Notes: generated from the letters alone by a model not told the origin. 64,000 nucleotides of DNA from JAOUEA01 sp963734685 (GCA_963734685.1 CAVTIC010000007.1:62001-126000), one strand, 5' to 3'. Positions 11,500 to 20,422 are shown, counted from the stretch's first letter. Translations and numbers: made by a program.

Positions 11500-12455
11500 G
11501 CACCGGGCCGACCAAGGGCGACATCGACGCGGCACGAGCGCGCATCGCGCCACACGTCCGTGGCACGCCGGTGCTCGACGTGTCGCCGGACACGTTCGGG
11601 GTGGGCGTCCCGCTGGCCCTGAAGCTCGAGCTGCTGCAAGTGACCGGCTCGTTCAAGCCGCGCGGGGCGTTCAACCGCATGCTCACCGCGGAGGTCGGGA
11701 GCGCCGGCGTGGTGGCCGCGAGTGGCGGGAACTTCGGCCTCGCGGTCGGCCACGCGGCACGAGCGCTCGGTCATCGCGCCGAGATCTTCGTGCCGTCGAC
11801 CTCGCCCGGCGCGAAGATCGACAAGGTCCGGGCGACCGGTGCCGACGTGCGAGTGATCGAGGGCTACTACGACGACGCCTCGGCGGCAGCGACCGAGCGC
11901 GCCGCCGAGACGGGTTCGGCGTGGATGCACCCGTTCGACCAGCCCGAGGTCGTCGCCGGGCAGGGCACGATCGGCGCCGAGCTCACGGAGCAGGTCCCCG
12001 GCATCGACTCGGTGCTCGTCGCGGTCGGGGGCGGCGGGCTGATCGCCGGCATCGCCTCGTGGTTCGCTGACAGCGATGTTCGGGTGGTGGGGGTCGAGCC
12101 GGCGACCTCGCGGTGCCTGCAGGCGAGCCTGGACGCCGGCGAGCCGGTCGACGTGCCGGTTTCCGGCCGTGCCGCTGACTCATTGGGCACGCGCCGGGTC
12201 GGCGACATCGCGTTCGCCGTGGCGAGCGCCGGCCTCGTCGAGCGTGTCGTGCTCGTGGACGACGACTCGATCTTCGAGGCCCAGCGCTCGCTGTGGCGGG
12301 AGTTCCACCTGTTCGCCGAGCCCGGCGGAGCGGCGGCGCTCGCCGCCCTGTCGGCCGGTGCGTACGTTCCCGCGGCGGGCGAGCGGATCGTGGTGCTGGT
12401 CTGCGGGACGAACGGCGACCCGCGTGACGTGATCGACCTGTCCGTACCGGACTAG
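11472..12455 (+). CDS. Threonine ammonia-lyase / serine-threonine dehydratase family (PLP)
   Basis: A PLP enzyme of 327 residues that probably deaminates threonine to 2-oxobutyrate; a serine racemase or dehydratase is the alternative. The PLP lysine is in GSFKPRG (about K62), the substrate loop is SGGNFGLAVG, and the phosphate-binding Gly-rich loop is VAVGGGGLIAGIA. There is no C-terminal ACT domain, so it is the short catabolic/TdcB type without isoleucine feedback. The start GTG 11472 lies in the second copy of the 31-bp duplication; GTG 11490 is also possible. Confidence 0.87.
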   Translation: MRLGRRVRHRTGPTKGDIDAARARIAPHVRGTPVLDVSPDTFGVGVPLALKLELLQVTGSFKPRGAFNRMLTAEVGSAGVVAASGGNFGLAVGHAARALGHRAEIFVPSTSPGAKIDKVRATGADVRVIEGYYDDASAAATERAAETGSAWMHPFDQPEVVAGQGTIGAELTEQVPGIDSVLVAVGGGGLIAGIASWFADSDVRVVGVEPATSRCLQASLDAGEPVDVPVSGRAADSLGTRRVGDIAFAVASAGLVERVVLVDDDSIFEAQRSLWREFHLFAEPGGAAALAALSAGAYVPAAGERIVVLVCGTNGDPRDVIDLSVPD

Positions 12456-12474
12456 CCGTCGCGAGCGCCACGGG

Positions 12475-12480
12475 TATCCT
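12475..12480 (+). promoter_or_regulatory. -10 box of a leaderless promoter (GNAT gene)
   Basis: TATCCT ends 6 bases before the GTG start at 12487; there is no Shine-Dalgarno sequence. Confidence 0.45.
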
Positions 12481-12486
12481 TCGGGC

Positions 12487-13317
12487 GTGGCCACCGACTA
12501 CGAGCGCGCGTTCAGATTCCAGAAGGACGTGATGGTGCGCACCTCGACGCGTTCACTCGAGATGCCGTGGGGCACGGCCTTCTTCCACGACGCGTTCCCG
12601 CTGCGCTACGACGCGAACATGGCGATCGCCGATCGGGCGCTCGGCTCTGCGACGGCAGACGAGATCGTGTCCCAGCTCGACGAGACGTACGACGGGTTCC
12701 GCCACCGCGAGATCGAGTTCGCATCGGTGGCCGACGCCTACTCGATCACGATGGGCATGGTGGAACACGGGTACGCGGTCGAACGGATGGTGGTGATGGC
12801 GCAACGGCGGAACCCCGACCGCGGTCCCGATCTCGGCCTGGTCGAGGAGCTCGAGCTCGCCGACGTGCAGCCGCTCATCGCCGAGGCGACCCGGCGAGAG
12901 CCGTGGGGCCGTGAGCCGGGTATCGCCGAGATACTGGCGTCCTACCGTCAGGTGTTGGTCGACGGCGTGGGCGCGCGGTTCTTCGCCCAGCGCATCGACG
13001 ACCGGCTGGCCGGGTCGTGCGAGCTCTACGTCGTCGGTGACGTGGCCCAGATCGAGGACGTGAACACGCTCGAGGAATTCCGCGGCCGAGGAGTGGCTCG
13101 CAACGTGGTGCTCAAGGCCGCCGGCGCGGCCAGGGAAGCCGGCGCGACGTTCGTCTTCCTGTTCGCCGACGCCCAGGATTGGCCGCGGCACCTGTACGGG
13201 CGACTCGGGTTCGACGAGATCGGTCGTTCTCGGCTGTTCACGCGGTGGCCCGAAGGTCAGCACGAGCGCGCCATCGGGGCTCCGATGTCCGGCGTGAAAT
13301 CCCCGGCCGACGGGTAG
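12487..13317 (+). CDS. GNAT family N-acetyltransferase
   Basis: A 276-residue acyltransferase with the GNAT fold in its C-terminal half: the acetyl-CoA loop reads EEFRGRGVARNVVLKAAG (the RGxGxA-type signature), followed by FLFADAQDWPRHLYGRLGFD. The N-terminal half shows weak GNAT-like patterns, so it may be a degenerate double-GNAT protein. Substrate unknown. The leaderless GTG start fits the upstream TATCCT box. Confidence 0.85.
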   Translation: MATDYERAFRFQKDVMVRTSTRSLEMPWGTAFFHDAFPLRYDANMAIADRALGSATADEIVSQLDETYDGFRHREIEFASVADAYSITMGMVEHGYAVERMVVMAQRRNPDRGPDLGLVEELELADVQPLIAEATRREPWGREPGIAEILASYRQVLVDGVGARFFAQRIDDRLAGSCELYVVGDVAQIEDVNTLEEFRGRGVARNVVLKAAGAAREAGATFVFLFADAQDWPRHLYGRLGFDEIGRSRLFTRWPEGQHERAIGAPMSGVKSPADG

Positions 13318-13325
13318 GCGTCGGC

Positions 13326-13331
13326 TACCAT
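13326..13331 (+). promoter_or_regulatory. -10 box for eno (near-leaderless)
   Basis: TACCAT ends 9 bases before the eno ATG, leaving at most a few untranslated bases and no Shine-Dalgarno. Confidence 0.45.
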
Positions 13332-13340
13332 CGTCGTCCG

Positions 13341-14630
13341 ATGTCCCTGATCGAATCCGTCCACGCCCGCGAGGTCCTCGATTCCCGCGGCAACCCCACC
13401 GTGGAGGTCGACGTGTGGCTCGACGACGGCGCGTTCGGACGCGCCGGCGTGCCGAGCGGCGCGTCGACCGGCGAGCATGAGGCGCTCGAGCTTCGCGACG
13501 GCGGCGACCGTTTCGGCGGGCAGGGTGTGCTCGGGGCGGTCGCGAACGTGAACGGCCGTATCGCCGAGGCACTCACGGGGGTCGACGGGTTGGACCAACG
13601 GGGCGTCGACGCGGCCTTACTCGCCCTCGACGGCACCGATGCCAAGTCCGAGCTCGGAGCCAACGCCGTGCTCGGGGTCTCGATGGCCGTCGCGAAGGCG
13701 GCAGCCGACTCGAACGGGTTGCCCCTCTACCGGTACCTGGGCGGACCCAACGCCCACGTGCTGCCGACCCCGATGATGAACGTGATCAACGGCGGGGTGC
13801 ATGCCGACAACGAGCTCGAGCCGCAGGAGTTCATGGTGATGCCGGTCGGCGCGGCGTCGTTCAGCGAAGCGCTCCGGTGGGGTGCTGAGTGCTTCCATGC
13901 GCTCAAGGGGCTGCTGCACGACGATGGCCTCGCGACCGGTGTCGGCGACGAGGGCGGGTTCGCGCCCGAGATCGCAACGACGAGCGAGGCCCTCGAGTGG
14001 CTGATGCGCGCGATCGAACAGGCGGGCCTTACGCCCGGCGACGACGTGGCGCTCGCGATGGACCCGGCGACGAGCGAGTTGCACACGGGCGACGTTCGCT
14101 ACCGGCTCGAAGGCGCCGAGCGCACCGCCGACGACATGATCGAGTTCTGGGCCGGCCTGCTCGATCGGTTTCCCATCGTGTCGATCGAGGACGGCCTCGA
14201 CCAGGACGACTGGGAAGGCTGGGCCGCGCTCACCCGTGAGCTCGGCTCGCGCGTGCAGCTCGTGGGCGACGACCTGTTCGTCACGAACGGGGAGCGGCTC
14301 GAGCGCGGCATCCGCGAGCGCATCGCGAACTCGATCCTGATCAAGGTGAACCAGATCGGATCGCTCACCGAGACGCTCGACACGATGGCGCTGGCGACGC
14401 GGAGCGGTTACACGAACGTGGTCTCCCACCGCAGCGGCGAGACGGAAGACACGACGATCGCCGACCTCGCGGTCGCGACGAACGCCGGACAGATCAAGAC
14501 CGGCGCGCCGAGCCGAGGCGAGCGCACCGCCAAGTACAACCAGCTGCTGCGTATCGAAGAGGAGCTGGGCGGGCAGGCGCGGTACATGGGCGGCGGTGCC
14601 CTCTCGGGTGCGCCTCCGGGGGCCGTCTAG
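13341..14630 (+). CDS. eno: Enolase
   Basis: It converts 2-phosphoglycerate to phosphoenolpyruvate. It has 429 residues, the standard length. Visible signatures: AREVLDSRGNPTVEVDVWL, PSGASTGEHEALELRD, DEGGFAPE, SIEDGLDQDDW, the catalytic lysine region ILIKVNQIGSLTET, and SHRSGETEDTTIADLAV. ATG 13341 begins the conserved MSLIESVHAREV; the longer upstream frame overlaps the GNAT gene. One leucine codon near 13617 is TTA, which is notable in this GC-rich genome because a tRNA-Leu(TAA) lies in the same window. Confidence 0.98.
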   Translation: MSLIESVHAREVLDSRGNPTVEVDVWLDDGAFGRAGVPSGASTGEHEALELRDGGDRFGGQGVLGAVANVNGRIAEALTGVDGLDQRGVDAALLALDGTDAKSELGANAVLGVSMAVAKAAADSNGLPLYRYLGGPNAHVLPTPMMNVINGGVHADNELEPQEFMVMPVGAASFSEALRWGAECFHALKGLLHDDGLATGVGDEGGFAPEIATTSEALEWLMRAIEQAGLTPGDDVALAMDPATSELHTGDVRYRLEGAERTADDMIEFWAGLLDRFPIVSIEDGLDQDDWEGWAALTRELGSRVQLVGDDLFVTNGERLERGIRERIANSILIKVNQIGSLTETLDTMALATRSGYTNVVSHRSGETEDTTIADLAVATNAGQIKTGAPSRGERTAKYNQLLRIEEELGGQARYMGGGALSGAPPGAV

Positions 14631-14633
14631 GGC

Positions 14634-15077
14634 ATGAGCTCAGCGGTCCCTTCCCCGACCGCCGCGAGGCGAAGCACCGAGCCCGGCGTGGCCCGCCCCG
14701 CGGCTCGCCGCTCGTCGGCAGGCAGCCGGTCGGCACGTCGCTCGCCGGGCCGCCACGAGGTCGCTCGAGGGCGCACGTCGCGGGCGCGGCTCACCGCGCG
14801 AGCGGCCGTGCTCGCGATGGTGGCGCTGATCCTGCTGACCCTCTCGGTCGCGCCGCTGCGCACCCTGCTCGACCAGCGGAGCCGGCTCGGTCAGCTCGAG
14901 CGTCAGGCGGAGGAACTCACCGACCGCAACGCGCAGCTCGAGGCACGGATCGACCGCTTCAACGACGCGACGTACCTCGAGCGGCTCGCGCGAGAGTGCC
15001 TCGGCATGGTGCGCCCGGGAGAGACGGCGTTCGTCATGGTGCCCAGGTACGGCGCGCCGCCCACGACGCGATGTTGA
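14634..15077 (+). CDS. ftsB: Septum formation initiator, FtsB/DivIC type
   Basis: A small bitopic division protein of the FtsQ-FtsB-FtsL complex. It has 147 residues: a long basic, Ser/Arg-rich cytoplasmic tail (about 1-52), one membrane helix at about 56-75, a coiled coil (DQRSRLGQLERQAEELTDRN and onwards, about 80-110) and the conserved ending LERLARECLGMVRPGE. ATG 14634 lies 3 bases after the eno stop. The eno-ftsB-DUF501-ppx order is typical of actinobacteria. Confidence 0.92.
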   Translation: MSSAVPSPTAARRSTEPGVARPAARRSSAGSRSARRSPGRHEVARGRTSRARLTARAAVLAMVALILLTLSVAPLRTLLDQRSRLGQLERQAEELTDRNAQLEARIDRFNDATYLERLARECLGMVRPGETAFVMVPRYGAPPTTRC

Positions 15078-15107
15078 GGCAGGCGCCGCCGTCGACCGGG
15101 ACCGGCG

Positions 15108-15995
15108 TCAGGAGCTCGGCGTGTCGAAGACGACCATGAGCGACTCCGCCACCTGTCCGTACCCGATGCGCCGGTAGATCGCATTCGACGTCGGATTGCC
15201 GAGGTCGGTGTAGAGGAAGCAGGCGTCTGCGCCCCGCGTGAGCATGTCGCCGCTCACGTGCGCGACGAGGTTCGATGCATACCCACGACCGCGGGCGCCG
15301 GGCGGCGTGTACACCGGGCCGATGCGCGCTCCGCCGGGGATGCGAGCCCAACCGCTGAGCGAGACGGCGCGGCCCTCGTCCTCCCAGATCGAGAAGCCTC
15401 CCGAATCGCCTCCCTCGAGCCGGGCGGCGATCGCACGCTCGGCTCCGTGCTCGTCACGGGTCATGGCTCGCAGTGCCTCATGCTCGAACTGGGCCATCCA
15501 TCGCTCGAGGAGCGGGCGATCCCCGGCCGTGGCAGGTCTCGGGGCACCGGAGACCGGCCGAGGAGCACGCACGGAGGTGAGCTCGTAGACACCCTGTCCG
15601 ATCGAGATGCGCGCGGTCGAATCGGAGCCCGACGTCCAGACGTCGGCGAACCGCATGGCCCACGGCTCGTTCGCGGTCACACCGGGCAGATCCGGATGCG
15701 TCGAAAGGAGGCTGTGCGCCAGCACGTCGACCGAGCCGCGGTCCGGTGGATCCGCGGACACGAGATCGAGTGGATCCGCGAGCACCAGGTTGTACGGGGG
15801 TGTGCGCAGCGCGGCGGCGAGCACCTCAGTACGTCGCCGCACGACCCAGAAGTACGCCTCGCGGTAGTCGCCGGGACGGTCGAGCAACGTCTGCAGGACG
15901 CCCAGCGCGAGGTTGTTCGCCGCCCGGTCACGATCGAGCATCGGCGCCGCGACCGCGGCGAACGACCTCGCATCGGTGACCGTCTCGACGTCCAT
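15108..15995 (-). CDS. GNAT family N-acetyltransferase
   Basis: It has 295 residues with a C-terminal GNAT domain (GPVYTPPGARGRGYASNLVA is the acetyl-CoA loop; LYTDLGNPTSNAIYRRIGY is the end of the fold). The N-terminal 150 residues are an extra domain common in actinobacterial GNATs. It is convergent with ftsB and divergent from the S1-domain gene. ATG 15995 is preceded by a TAGCAT box at 16002-16007 (minus strand), 6 bases away, so translation is leaderless. Substrate unknown. Confidence 0.85.
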   Translation of the reverse strand: MDVETVTDARSFAAVAAPMLDRDRAANNLALGVLQTLLDRPGDYREAYFWVVRRRTEVLAAALRTPPYNLVLADPLDLVSADPPDRGSVDVLAHSLLSTHPDLPGVTANEPWAMRFADVWTSGSDSTARISIGQGVYELTSVRAPRPVSGAPRPATAGDRPLLERWMAQFEHEALRAMTRDEHGAERAIAARLEGGDSGGFSIWEDEGRAVSLSGWARIPGGARIGPVYTPPGARGRGYASNLVAHVSGDMLTRGADACFLYTDLGNPTSNAIYRRIGYGQVAESLMVVFDTPSS

Positions 15996-16001
15996 CGAAC
16001 G

Positions 16002-16007
16002 ATGCTA
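16002..16007 (-). promoter_or_regulatory. -10 box of a leaderless promoter (second GNAT gene)
   Basis: TAGCAT on the minus strand, 6 bases before ATG 15995. Confidence 0.45.
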
Positions 16008-16182
16008 CCGTCGGGGGTGTGGCGGATGCGCTCGAGGCCGTCGCCGGCGTCGGGTACGTACGAGCTGGGCAGACGCTGCGATCACGTCTCGCCCTTCCCC
16101 CGATTGACGTGCATGAACGATTCCCGCACACTGGCCGCCTCTCCCGGGAAGGCCGGGATCGCAAGGGAAAGGGGCATCTGAC

Positions 16183-16545
16183 ATCGCTGAGATCGAAGTC
16201 GGCGCGGTGATCGACGGCACCGTCGAGCGCATCACGCCATACGGGGCGTTCCTCAAACTCGAGGACGGCCGTCTCGGACTCGTCCACATCTCCGAGATCG
16301 ACCGCAACTACGTCAAGGACGTGCACGACCACCTCCGCGAAGGGGACGTCGTGCAGGCCAAGGTGCGGGCGATCAAGGAAGACGGCAAGATCGATCTCTC
16401 GATCAAGGCCCTGCAGGACCCGGCGCCGCCCCGGCCGCGCCGTGGTTCCGATCCCGAGTTCGAACAGATGCTCAAGAAGTTCATGCGGCAGAGCGAGGAG
16501 CGTCTGGTCGACTACAAGCGCGCGGTCGAGCACAAGCGCAAGTAG
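16183..16545 (+). CDS. S1-domain RNA-binding protein, possible ATC start
   Basis: A single S1 domain (EVGAVIDGTVERITPYGAF, then GLVHISEID and GDVVQAKVRAIKEDGKIDLS) plus a basic C-terminal tail (YKRAVEHKRK). This is the layout of YugI/general-stress-protein-13-like RNA-binding proteins. The first usual start in frame is GTG 16207, which would remove the first S1 strand. The coding frame is open further upstream without ATG, GTG or TTG. A purine-rich AAGGGAAAGGGG tract ends about 8 bases before an in-frame ATC at 16183, giving about 120 residues. The start is therefore uncertain. Confidence 0.8.
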   Translation: MAEIEVGAVIDGTVERITPYGAFLKLEDGRLGLVHISEIDRNYVKDVHDHLREGDVVQAKVRAIKEDGKIDLSIKALQDPAPPRPRRGSDPEFEQMLKKFMRQSEERLVDYKRAVEHKRK

Positions 16546-16679
16546 CCGCGGCTCGTTCAACCCCTCGCGGCGTCCCACGTCGCTCGCGCGATCTCAACGT
16601 GTGCTCGCCGCAGGGCTCGCCCTTGAACGCCACTCGCACGGTGCTCACGGGCGCGGGACTCGGCCCGGGCCCTGGGAAC

Positions 16680-18113
16680 ATGAGCGACATGGCCGAGCCG
16701 ATGCCGACCACGCAGCGCGAGCTGCGCGGAGCCGACCTCGTGGCGGTGCGCGAGCAGCTCGGACGCGAGCCGACCACTCCGTTCGCGGTCGTCGCCCGCT
16801 GCACCGGAGGACATCCGCTCGTGATCCGCAACGTGCCGCTCGACGCGGCCGGTGACCCGTTCCCCACGACGTACTGGCTCACGTGCCCCGAGGCGGTCAA
16901 GCTGGTCTCGCGCCTCGAATCGGAGGGATGGATCGCGCGGCTGAACGAGCGCATGCGCGAGGACGAGGCGTTCCGGGCGGCCGTCGAGGCCGCCCACGAG
17001 GCCTACGCGGCCGACCGGGCGACCGACCTCGCCGGTGCGCGTGCATGGGGGGGCGTGGCCGGCACCCGCATCGGCATCAAGTGCCTGCACGCCCACTACG
17101 CCTACCGGCTCGCCGGGGGAGACGATCCCGTCGGGGAGTGGGTCGCCCAGCGCATCGAGCCGGTGCACGGCGAGCAGCGATCCGGCAGGGTCGCGGCGAT
17201 CGATCAGGGCACGAACTCGATCCGGCTGCTCGTGATGGAACCGGCCGCCGCACTGCGCGGGCCCGCGACCGAGCTCGCACGCGACATGGTGATCACGAGG
17301 CTGGGCCGGGGGGTCGATCGTACGGGGCGGTTCGATCCCGACGCGCTCGCCCGCACCGTCGAGGTGTTGGGCGCCTTCTGCCGGCGGGCACGGGCCCTCG
17401 GCGCCGATCGCATCCGGGTGGGTGCGACCAGCGCCGCGCGGGACGCCGAGAACCGCGACGAGTACGCCGAGGCGGTCCGGGCGCTCGCGGGCTCGGAGCT
17501 CGAGGTGATCACGGGGGAGCATGAGGCGGCCCTGTCGTTCCTCGGTGGCACACACGGGCTCGACCCCTCGTTGGCGCCGTTCGCCGTCCAGGACATCGGT
17601 GGAGGATCGACGGAGTTCGTCGTCGGCGCGGCGCCGGGCCGGGCGGAGCAGGCGATCTCGACGCGCATGGGCAGCGTTCGCATGACCGAGCGGCACATCC
17701 GACACGACCCACCGACGCCCGACGACCTCGCGGCTCTCGAAGCCGACGTGGCCGGCGTGCTCGATGAGGTGGAGGCGGCCGTGTCGGTCGGCAGCGCCCG
17801 CACGTTCGTCGCCGTCGCCGGCACGGCGACCACCCTCCAGGCCCTCGCGCTGGAGCTCGGTCGCTACGACCCCGACCGCATCCATCGAACATGGCTGTCG
17901 CGCGAGCGGGCCGTGCAGGTCCGCGACGCCCTCGCGGCCATGACGGGCGCCGAGCGAGCCGCATTGCCGGTGATGGCACCCGGGCGGGGTGACGTGATCG
18001 TGGCCGGCGCGGTGATCCTCGTGGCCACGATGCGGCGCTTCGACCTCGAGCGCGTGTTGGTGAGCGAGACAGACATCCTCGATGGCTTGGCCCTCGAGAT
18101 GCTCGGCGGGTAA
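16680..18113 (+). CDS. ppx: DUF501 - exopolyphosphatase (Ppx/GppA) fusion protein
   Basis: One uninterrupted frame of 477 residues joins two proteins normally encoded by neighbouring genes. Residues about 12-165 are DUF501 (AVVARCTGGHPLVIRNVP, TYWLTCPEAVKLVSRLE, GIKCLHAHYAYRLAGG). From about 170 follows the Ppx/GppA phosphatase fold: AAIDQGTNSIRLLVME (phosphate loop 1, with Gln where Cys or Ile is usual), VGATSAARDAENRDE, VITGEHEAALSFLGG, DIGGGSTEF and the second-half loop AGTATTLQ. It should split inorganic polyphosphate or pppGpp. The start is ATG 16680 (MSDMAEPM); ATG 16689 and 16698 are alternatives. The cyclophilin gene follows directly. Confidence 0.9.
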   Translation: MSDMAEPMPTTQRELRGADLVAVREQLGREPTTPFAVVARCTGGHPLVIRNVPLDAAGDPFPTTYWLTCPEAVKLVSRLESEGWIARLNERMREDEAFRAAVEAAHEAYAADRATDLAGARAWGGVAGTRIGIKCLHAHYAYRLAGGDDPVGEWVAQRIEPVHGEQRSGRVAAIDQGTNSIRLLVMEPAAALRGPATELARDMVITRLGRGVDRTGRFDPDALARTVEVLGAFCRRARALGADRIRVGATSAARDAENRDEYAEAVRALAGSELEVITGEHEAALSFLGGTHGLDPSLAPFAVQDIGGGSTEFVVGAAPGRAEQAISTRMGSVRMTERHIRHDPPTPDDLAALEADVAGVLDEVEAAVSVGSARTFVAVAGTATTLQALALELGRYDPDRIHRTWLSRERAVQVRDALAAMTGAERAALPVMAPGRGDVIVAGAVILVATMRRFDLERVLVSETDILDGLALEMLGG

Positions 18114-18116
18114 CCT
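18111..18116 (+). promoter_or_regulatory. -10 box overlapping the ppx stop codon (cyclophilin gene)
   Basis: TAACCT, whose first three bases are the ppx stop, ends 10 bases before the ATG at 18127. Confidence 0.35.
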
Positions 18117-18126
18117 CTGCGGCCGT

Positions 18127-19002
18127 ATGCCGAATCGCTCCAGGGACAAGCAACTCGCCAAGTTGGCGGCGCGCCGGCAGGCCGAGCGGCAGGCGGCCAA
18201 GCGCCGCCGCGACATCACGCTGGGCGTGGTCGCGGGCGTCGCGGGCGTGGTGCTGCTCGTCGCCGGGTTCCTGATCCTCACCGGGGGTGACGACGGCGGG
18301 GCGCAGGCGAGCGCCACGCCGTCGGCGAGCGGCTCGGCCGAGCCCACGGGCGAGCCGGGCACCCGGTCGGGCACGGTGAAGCCGGCCGTCGTGCCGCCCG
18401 AGACAGTGGCCTGCGGTGGCGAGGCTCCGGCCGATGCCGGGAAGCCGACGCCCCAGTTCGTCGGGCCGCCTCCCATGACGATCGATCCGCAGGCCACCTA
18501 CACGGCCACGATCGCGACGTCGTGCGGCACGTTCGAAGTGGGACTGCGGCCCGACATCGCGCCCGAGGCCGTCAACAGCTTCGTGTTCCTGTCGGAGGAG
18601 AGGTTCTACGACGGGCTGACGTTCCACCGCATCGTGGAGGGCTTCGTGGTCCAGGGCGGTGACCCCGCCGGCGACGGTTCGGGTGGCCCCGGATACGCCT
18701 TCGACATCGAGACCTCGCCCACGCAGACGTTCGATGCGGCCGGCCTGCTCGCCCTCGCGAACGGCGGCCCCGGCACGAACGGCAGCCAGTTCTTCGTCAC
18801 GCTCGCCCCGACACCTCAGCTCGACCCCGGGGCCGGCGCGGGCGAGTTCACGATCTTCGGCGAGGTGACGAAGGGGCTCGACGTCGTCAAGCGCATCGGG
18901 AAGGTGCCGGGCACGGAGAACCCGGGCATCCCCGGCGAGCTGAGCGTGCCGACCGAGGCCGTCTACATCGACTCGATCACGATCGACGAGCGCCCGGCGT
19001 AG
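18127..19002 (+). CDS. Membrane-anchored cyclophilin-type peptidyl-prolyl isomerase
   Basis: It has 291 residues: a very basic N-terminus (KLAARRQAERQAAKRRRD), one membrane segment at about 33-53, a Ser/Gly/Thr linker, and a cyclophilin domain at about 120-285 with FHRIVEGFVVQGGDP and GPGTNGSQFFVTL. The isomerase faces the outside of the cell. ATG 18127 was chosen because the upstream frame lies inside ppx. It is convergent with the nucleotide-sugar dehydrogenase gene. Confidence 0.92.
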   Translation: MPNRSRDKQLAKLAARRQAERQAAKRRRDITLGVVAGVAGVVLLVAGFLILTGGDDGGAQASATPSASGSAEPTGEPGTRSGTVKPAVVPPETVACGGEAPADAGKPTPQFVGPPPMTIDPQATYTATIATSCGTFEVGLRPDIAPEAVNSFVFLSEERFYDGLTFHRIVEGFVVQGGDPAGDGSGGPGYAFDIETSPTQTFDAAGLLALANGGPGTNGSQFFVTLAPTPQLDPGAGAGEFTIFGEVTKGLDVVKRIGKVPGTENPGIPGELSVPTEAVYIDSITIDERPA

Positions 19003-19041
19003 ACATCGGTTGCGACCTCGCCGCAGACGAGCGGTGGTCGC

Positions 19042-20367
19042 TCAGAGCCGGACGACGTTGGGCGAGTCGATACCGACCGTGACGCCTCGGGTATCGAAGA
19101 CCATCGCGGCCGTGTTCACGAGGGCATGCACGTCGACATCGCTGTGCGGTGTCAGCAACACCACGATGTCCTGCTCCTTCACGGTCTCGAGGTCGAGCGT
19201 CGTCGACGCGAGTTCCTGGCCTTCGATCTCGCACCGCGGCACGAACGAGTCGTGGTAGGCGATCACGGCCCCGCGCCGGGCGAGCCGCTCGAGCACCTGC
19301 AACGACGGCGACTCCCGCAGGTCGTCGACGCCCGGCTTGAACGCAACTCCGACCCCCAGCACCTTTGAGCCCTTGATCGGCTTCCCGGCGTCGTTCAGGG
19401 CCTCGGCCACGCGTGAGACCACGTAGTCGGGCATGCGGTTGTTCACCTCGTTGGCGTGCTCGATGAACTCGACGCGGTAGCCGAGCTGCTGCCCGGCACG
19501 CCACGACAGGTACGTGGGGTCGATCGAGATGCAGTGACCGCCGACCCCGGGGCCCGGCCAGAAGGCCTGGTATCCGAAGGGCTTCGTCGAGGCCGCGTGG
19601 AGCGATTCCCAGATGTCCACGCCGAGGTCGCGCGCGAGCACCGCGAGCTCGTTCACCAAGGCGATGTTCACCTGCCGGTACGTGTTCTCGATCAGCTTCG
19701 CCATCTCCGCCTCACGTGGGGACGAGGTCGTGACCACGGTGTGCACGAACGAGGAGTAGAAGGAGACCGCGAGCTCACGGCATCGGTCGGTCAGGCCGGC
19801 CACGATCTTCGGGGTCGTGTCGATCCGATGATCGCGGTTGCCCGGGTCGATACGCTCGGGGGAGTAGCCGAGCGCGAAGTCCCGGCCTGCCGAGAGGCCC
19901 GACTCCTCGAGGATCGGACGCAGCAGCTCCTCGGTGGTGCCCGGGTACGTCGTGGACTCGAGCACCACGAGCACTCCCGGCTTCAGGTACCGGGCGACGT
20001 CCTCGCCGGCGGTCAGCACCATCGTGAGGTCGGGAGCGCCGTCGGTGAGAGGCGTGGGCAGACAGAGGACGATCACGTCGGCGTCCGCCAATGGGGTCGG
20101 ATCCGCGCTGAACGTGGCCCGGTCCATCGCCTCGATCTCGGAGTCGGAGACGTCGGGGATGTGCGAGCGGCGTTCCCGCAGCCCGTCGACCGTGTGCTCG
20201 TCGGCGTCGATGCCGATCACACGGAAACCGGATGCGTGGATGCCGACGAGCAGCGGCAGGCCCACGTAGCCGAGCCCGACCACGGCGGTGGTGGCGGAGC
20301 GTTCACGGATCCGGGTGGCGAGAGCGCCGAGCGGGTCCACGTCGTGCGGTGCCGTTCCGATGACCAC
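19042..20367 (-). CDS. Nucleotide-sugar dehydrogenase (UDP-GlcNAc/ManNAc 6-dehydrogenase type)
   Basis: An NAD-dependent two-step oxidase that makes a UDP-hexosaminuronic acid for surface polysaccharide. From GTG 20367 it has about 441 residues: Rossmann motif VVGLGYVGLPL, substrate motif KLIENTYRQVNIALVNELA, catalytic cysteine in GVGGHCISID (about residue 279), and a C-terminal UDP-binding domain (GVAFKPGVDDLRESPS). The NTYRQVNIAL/KPFGYQAF pattern fits WbpA/WecC-like enzymes better than UDP-glucose dehydrogenase; the exact sugar is undecided. The frame is open to TTG 20403, but a TAGGCT box at 20376-20381 supports a leaderless GTG start. No glycosyltransferases are near. Confidence 0.88.
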   Translation of the reverse strand: MVIGTAPHDVDPLGALATRIRERSATTAVVGLGYVGLPLLVGIHASGFRVIGIDADEHTVDGLRERRSHIPDVSDSEIEAMDRATFSADPTPLADADVIVLCLPTPLTDGAPDLTMVLTAGEDVARYLKPGVLVVLESTTYPGTTEELLRPILEESGLSAGRDFALGYSPERIDPGNRDHRIDTTPKIVAGLTDRCRELAVSFYSSFVHTVVTTSSPREAEMAKLIENTYRQVNIALVNELAVLARDLGVDIWESLHAASTKPFGYQAFWPGPGVGGHCISIDPTYLSWRAGQQLGYRVEFIEHANEVNNRMPDYVVSRVAEALNDAGKPIKGSKVLGVGVAFKPGVDDLRESPSLQVLERLARRGAVIAYHDSFVPRCEIEGQELASTTLDLETVKEQDIVVLLTPHSDVDVHALVNTAAMVFDTRGVTVGIDSPNVVRL

Positions 20368-20375
20368 GGGGTCCG

Positions 20376-20381
20376 AGCCTA
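20376..20381 (-). promoter_or_regulatory. -10 box deciding the start of the nucleotide-sugar dehydrogenase
   Basis: TAGGCT on the minus strand, 8 bases before GTG 20367. A start at TTG 20403 would lie upstream of it. Confidence 0.45.
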
Positions 20382-20422
20382 GGCGACCCCGCGCGGCCTG
20401 CAAGCACCTTCACCGCACCGAG

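Noticed and set aside
12440..12452. GTCCG-TAC-CGGAC before the GNAT gene as an operator
   Set aside because: It encodes the conserved end of the dehydratase, and the distance to the -10 box (31.5 bp) and arms do not match P1.
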